Source: an uncultured Rhodovulum sp. (GTDB lineage: Bacteria; Pseudomonadota; Alphaproteobacteria; Rhodobacterales; Rhodobacteraceae). From it: a stretch of 7,043 bases of DNA. The stretch is from assembly GCA_946221765.1 (NCBI GenBank), contig CAMIMK010000160.1, positions 1 through 7,043 on the forward strand, written 5' to 3'. Under the pieces are notes generated by a model. The model saw nothing but the letters and a program-made list of their open reading frames with translations, was not told the origin of the DNA and did no database searches. How positions within the stretch are numbered: position 1 is the first letter of the stretch; each line of letters opens with the position of its first letter. A program made the position numbers and the translations under genes. This document shows positions 5,676 to 7,043 of this stretch, piece by piece.

Positions 5676-6889
5676 CCGACCCTGAGCCCGGCCGCCCAGA
5701 AGGAGCCGTCGTCGAAATCCGTCTCCAGCAGGTTCGTGGTATCCCCGAGCTTGCCATAGGTGAGCCCGCCGGTGATCTTGAACCGGTCGATGTCGTAGCT
5801 CAGCGCGACGGTCGCCGCGGTGCGCCCGTCATAGGGGCCGAGGGTCGTCGTCGCCCGGTCCACCGCCGGCTCGTAGGTGAGCGAGACCGAGGCGGAGAGC
5901 GACTCCGTCAGCTCGCGCCCGATCCCGAGATTGTAGGTCCACCAGTCCTTGCTGTAGTCCACCAGCGGCCAGCCCGTCGAGGCGGTGTAGCTCGGCGGCT
6001 CGATCGCGAACTCGGACCAGTCGACCCAGCGCACCGAGCCGAAGACCAGGGTCTTCGGCGCGACGCCGGTCTGGAATTCGAGCGCCACCGACTGCGGCGT
6101 CTCCACATCCGTCCGGGTGTCGCCCGCGGCCTGGATGCCGGGGATGGCGATGCCGTCCCATTCCTTCGTGTCGAGAGTGTGCTCGATCGCCGAGTAATAG
6201 GTCAGGGCCACCCGGAGGGCGATCTCGGGGCGACTGTAGGCCGCGCCGAGAAGGTAGCCCATGCCCCAGTCGGCGGCCGCATCGACCGTGTATCCGGGCA
6301 GGCCGCCGGTCGGACCCACGAAGGGCACGGCGGCGTCCGCCTGAAGCCTCTGGACCCTGAGGCCGCCATAGAGCTTCACGTCCGGGCGCAGGTCGTAGGC
6401 GGCGAGCGCGGTGATCTGGTGGGTCTTCAGGTCGGCGCTGGTGCCGTCATAGCTGAACACGACCCCGGGCACGGCCGAGGTCATCGTCCCGGCGCCGTAG
6501 CGGGTATCCGCCCCGTAGGGCTGGTCAAAGATGACCGCCCAGGACAGGCGGTCGGTCACATCGCCCTTCAGCGCGGCGCTGAAGCCCGTGTGGGACTCGA
6601 AGAGATCGCCGGTGCCGCCGCTGAAGGTCAGCGCCGGGGTCCCGAGCGCCGCGGTATTCGCGCCGGAGCCGCTCTGATCGGGATCCGCATAGGTGAGGCC
6701 GATCTCTCCGTAGAGGCCGTCCTCGAACAGGAGGCGCACCGTCGAGGGAACGGTGCGCTCGATCGCCGCGGCACGGGCCTGCTGCGGGGCGCCTGCCACG
6801 AGGGCCAGGGCAACGACCGAGCCCGCGACCGGCAGGATGGCGGCGTAGCAGGGCTGTGGGTCGGGATTCGATGGAAAGCGCGGTCTCAT
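5663..6889 (-). CDS. Outer membrane transport protein, OmpP1/FadL/TodX-like beta-barrel
   Basis: This is a predicted outer membrane channel of the family that takes up hydrophobic molecules such as long-chain fatty acids or aromatics. The product is 408 residues. A signal peptide covers about 1-40, with a long polar n-region, a hydrophobic core at 16-34 and a likely cut after AQ-type small residues at QARA (37-40). The mature part opens with STVRLLFEDGLYGEIGLTYA, a pattern I associate with alphaproteobacterial FadL-like proteins. It continues as alternating, aromatic-rich strands (YGGLRVQRL, WGMGYLLGAAY, VALTYYSAIEH, VFGSVRWVDWSEF, WWTYNLGIGREL, VSLTYEP, FKITGGLTYGK) and ends GLRVGYSF with the terminal Phe typical of barrel assembly. 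The FadL hatch region with its NPA motif is not visible, and the protein is shorter than E. coli FadL (about 446). The start ATG at 6889 has a strong ribosome site. A link with the hexuronate genes is unproven; substrate unknown. Confidence 0.8.
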   Translation of the reverse strand: MRPRFPSNPDPQPCYAAILPVAGSVVALALVAGAPQQARAAAIERTVPSTVRLLFEDGLYGEIGLTYADPDQSGSGANTAALGTPALTFSGGTGDLFESHTGFSAALKGDVTDRLSWAVIFDQPYGADTRYGAGTMTSAVPGVVFSYDGTSADLKTHQITALAAYDLRPDVKLYGGLRVQRLQADAAVPFVGPTGGLPGYTVDAAADWGMGYLLGAAYSRPEIALRVALTYYSAIEHTLDTKEWDGIAIPGIQAAGDTRTDVETPQSVALEFQTGVAPKTLVFGSVRWVDWSEFAIEPPSYTASTGWPLVDYSKDWWTYNLGIGRELTESLSASVSLTYEPAVDRATTTLGPYDGRTAATVALSYDIDRFKITGGLTYGKLGDTTNLLETDFDDGSFWAAGLRVGYSF

Positions 6890-7043
6890 GTTCTTTACCT
6901 CCCCTAAGGTTTTTTCGAGATCTTCCTTCCCCCGCTCTCGTGTTCAAGTGGTTATAAAATCGCAAAACGCGCAATCCGTCGCGATGCGTGGGTAATCCCC
7001 CCCTAAAGTAAGGGGCTGCGGAAGTAGAATTTTCTCGGCAAGA
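6890..7043 (-). promoter_or_regulatory. Upstream region of the FadL-like gene, promoter probably here
   Basis: This 154-bp stretch is clearly more AT-rich than the rest. On the minus strand a GATTTTATAACC segment offers TATAAC (6956-6951) as a possible -10 box, but I see no good -35 at 16-18 nt. Other visible structure: a run of seven C (6997-7003) and a short inverted repeat CCCCT/AGGGG (7000-7004/7011-7015). The motif CCCCTAA appears twice on the plus strand (6901-6907 and 7000-7006). No gene is visible before the window ends. Confidence 0.4.
6897..6904 (-). promoter_or_regulatory. Strong Shine-Dalgarno of the FadL-like gene
   Basis: GGGGAGGT on the minus strand lies 7 nt before the ATG at 6889. 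It is the strongest ribosome binding site in the window, consistent with high expression of an outer membrane protein, and it fixes the start. Confidence 0.8.

Noticed and set aside
6844..6852. Cysteine at residue 14 of the FadL-like protein as a lipoprotein attachment site.
   Set aside because: It precedes the hydrophobic core and lacks the preceding L-[AS]-[GA] lipobox; an ordinary signal peptide with cleavage near residue 40 fits better.
6179..6907. Plus-strand open frame opposite the FadL-like gene.
   Set aside because: It mirrors the codons of a convincing signal-peptide and barrel gene, has charged low-complexity sequence and no domain.
6890..7043. Possible dif, riboswitch or small RNA in the AT-richer end region.
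   Set aside because: Only a weak TATAAC box, a C-run and a 5-bp inverted repeat are visible. Nothing matches a known riboswitch or dif layout, so it is described only as a promoter region.

Overview
The window looks like chromosome from a high-GC alphaproteobacterium, most likely of the Rhodobacterales/Paracoccaceae type. The grounds are strong G+C bias throughout, XerD and FadL-like proteins that read like those of that group, and GTG starts. This lineage call is inference from protein style; no rRNA or other marker is present. I see no insertion sequence, CRISPR array, tRNA or rRNA.

Layout from left to right: (1) the C-terminal third of the tyrosine recombinase XerD, + strand, cut by the window edge, ending at 334; (2) about 324 bp without a gene (335-658), holding several GC-rich hairpins; (3) a tight three-gene operon on the - strand, transcribed uxuB (fructuronate reductase, 3353-4801), uxuA (mannonate dehydratase, 2163-3356), uxaA (altronate dehydratase, 659-2170), with 4-nt and 8-nt gene overlaps; (4) a 91-bp divergent control region (4802-4892) with interleaved back-to-back promoter candidates and a repeated TATGCT/CTGAT element; (5) a GntR/FCD-type regulator, + strand, 4893-5675; (6) a FadL/OmpP1-type outer membrane barrel protein, - strand, 5663-6889, which converges on the regulator and overlaps its 3' end by 13 bp; (7) its 154-bp upstream region running to the window end.

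Together, genes 3-5 form a hexuronate (glucuronate/galacturonate branch) catabolic locus. UxuB reduces D-fructuronate to D-mannonate and UxuA dehydrates that to 2-keto-3-deoxygluconate (KDG). UxaA dehydrates D-altronate to the same KDG. The divergent GntR/FCD protein is the obvious candidate for local control, probably as a repressor released by a pathway intermediate. Uronate isomerase (UxaC), a separate tagaturonate reductase (UxaB), KDG kinase, KDPG aldolase and a dedicated inner-membrane transporter are not in the window. The XerD gene and the FadL-like gene flank the locus and need not belong to it.

I did not find a convincing undescribed system. The most interesting points are the compact shared control region, the pathway gap (UxaA without UxaB), and a convergent gene end where a perfect 10-bp GC hairpin is built into the regulator's Gly/Pro-rich tail.
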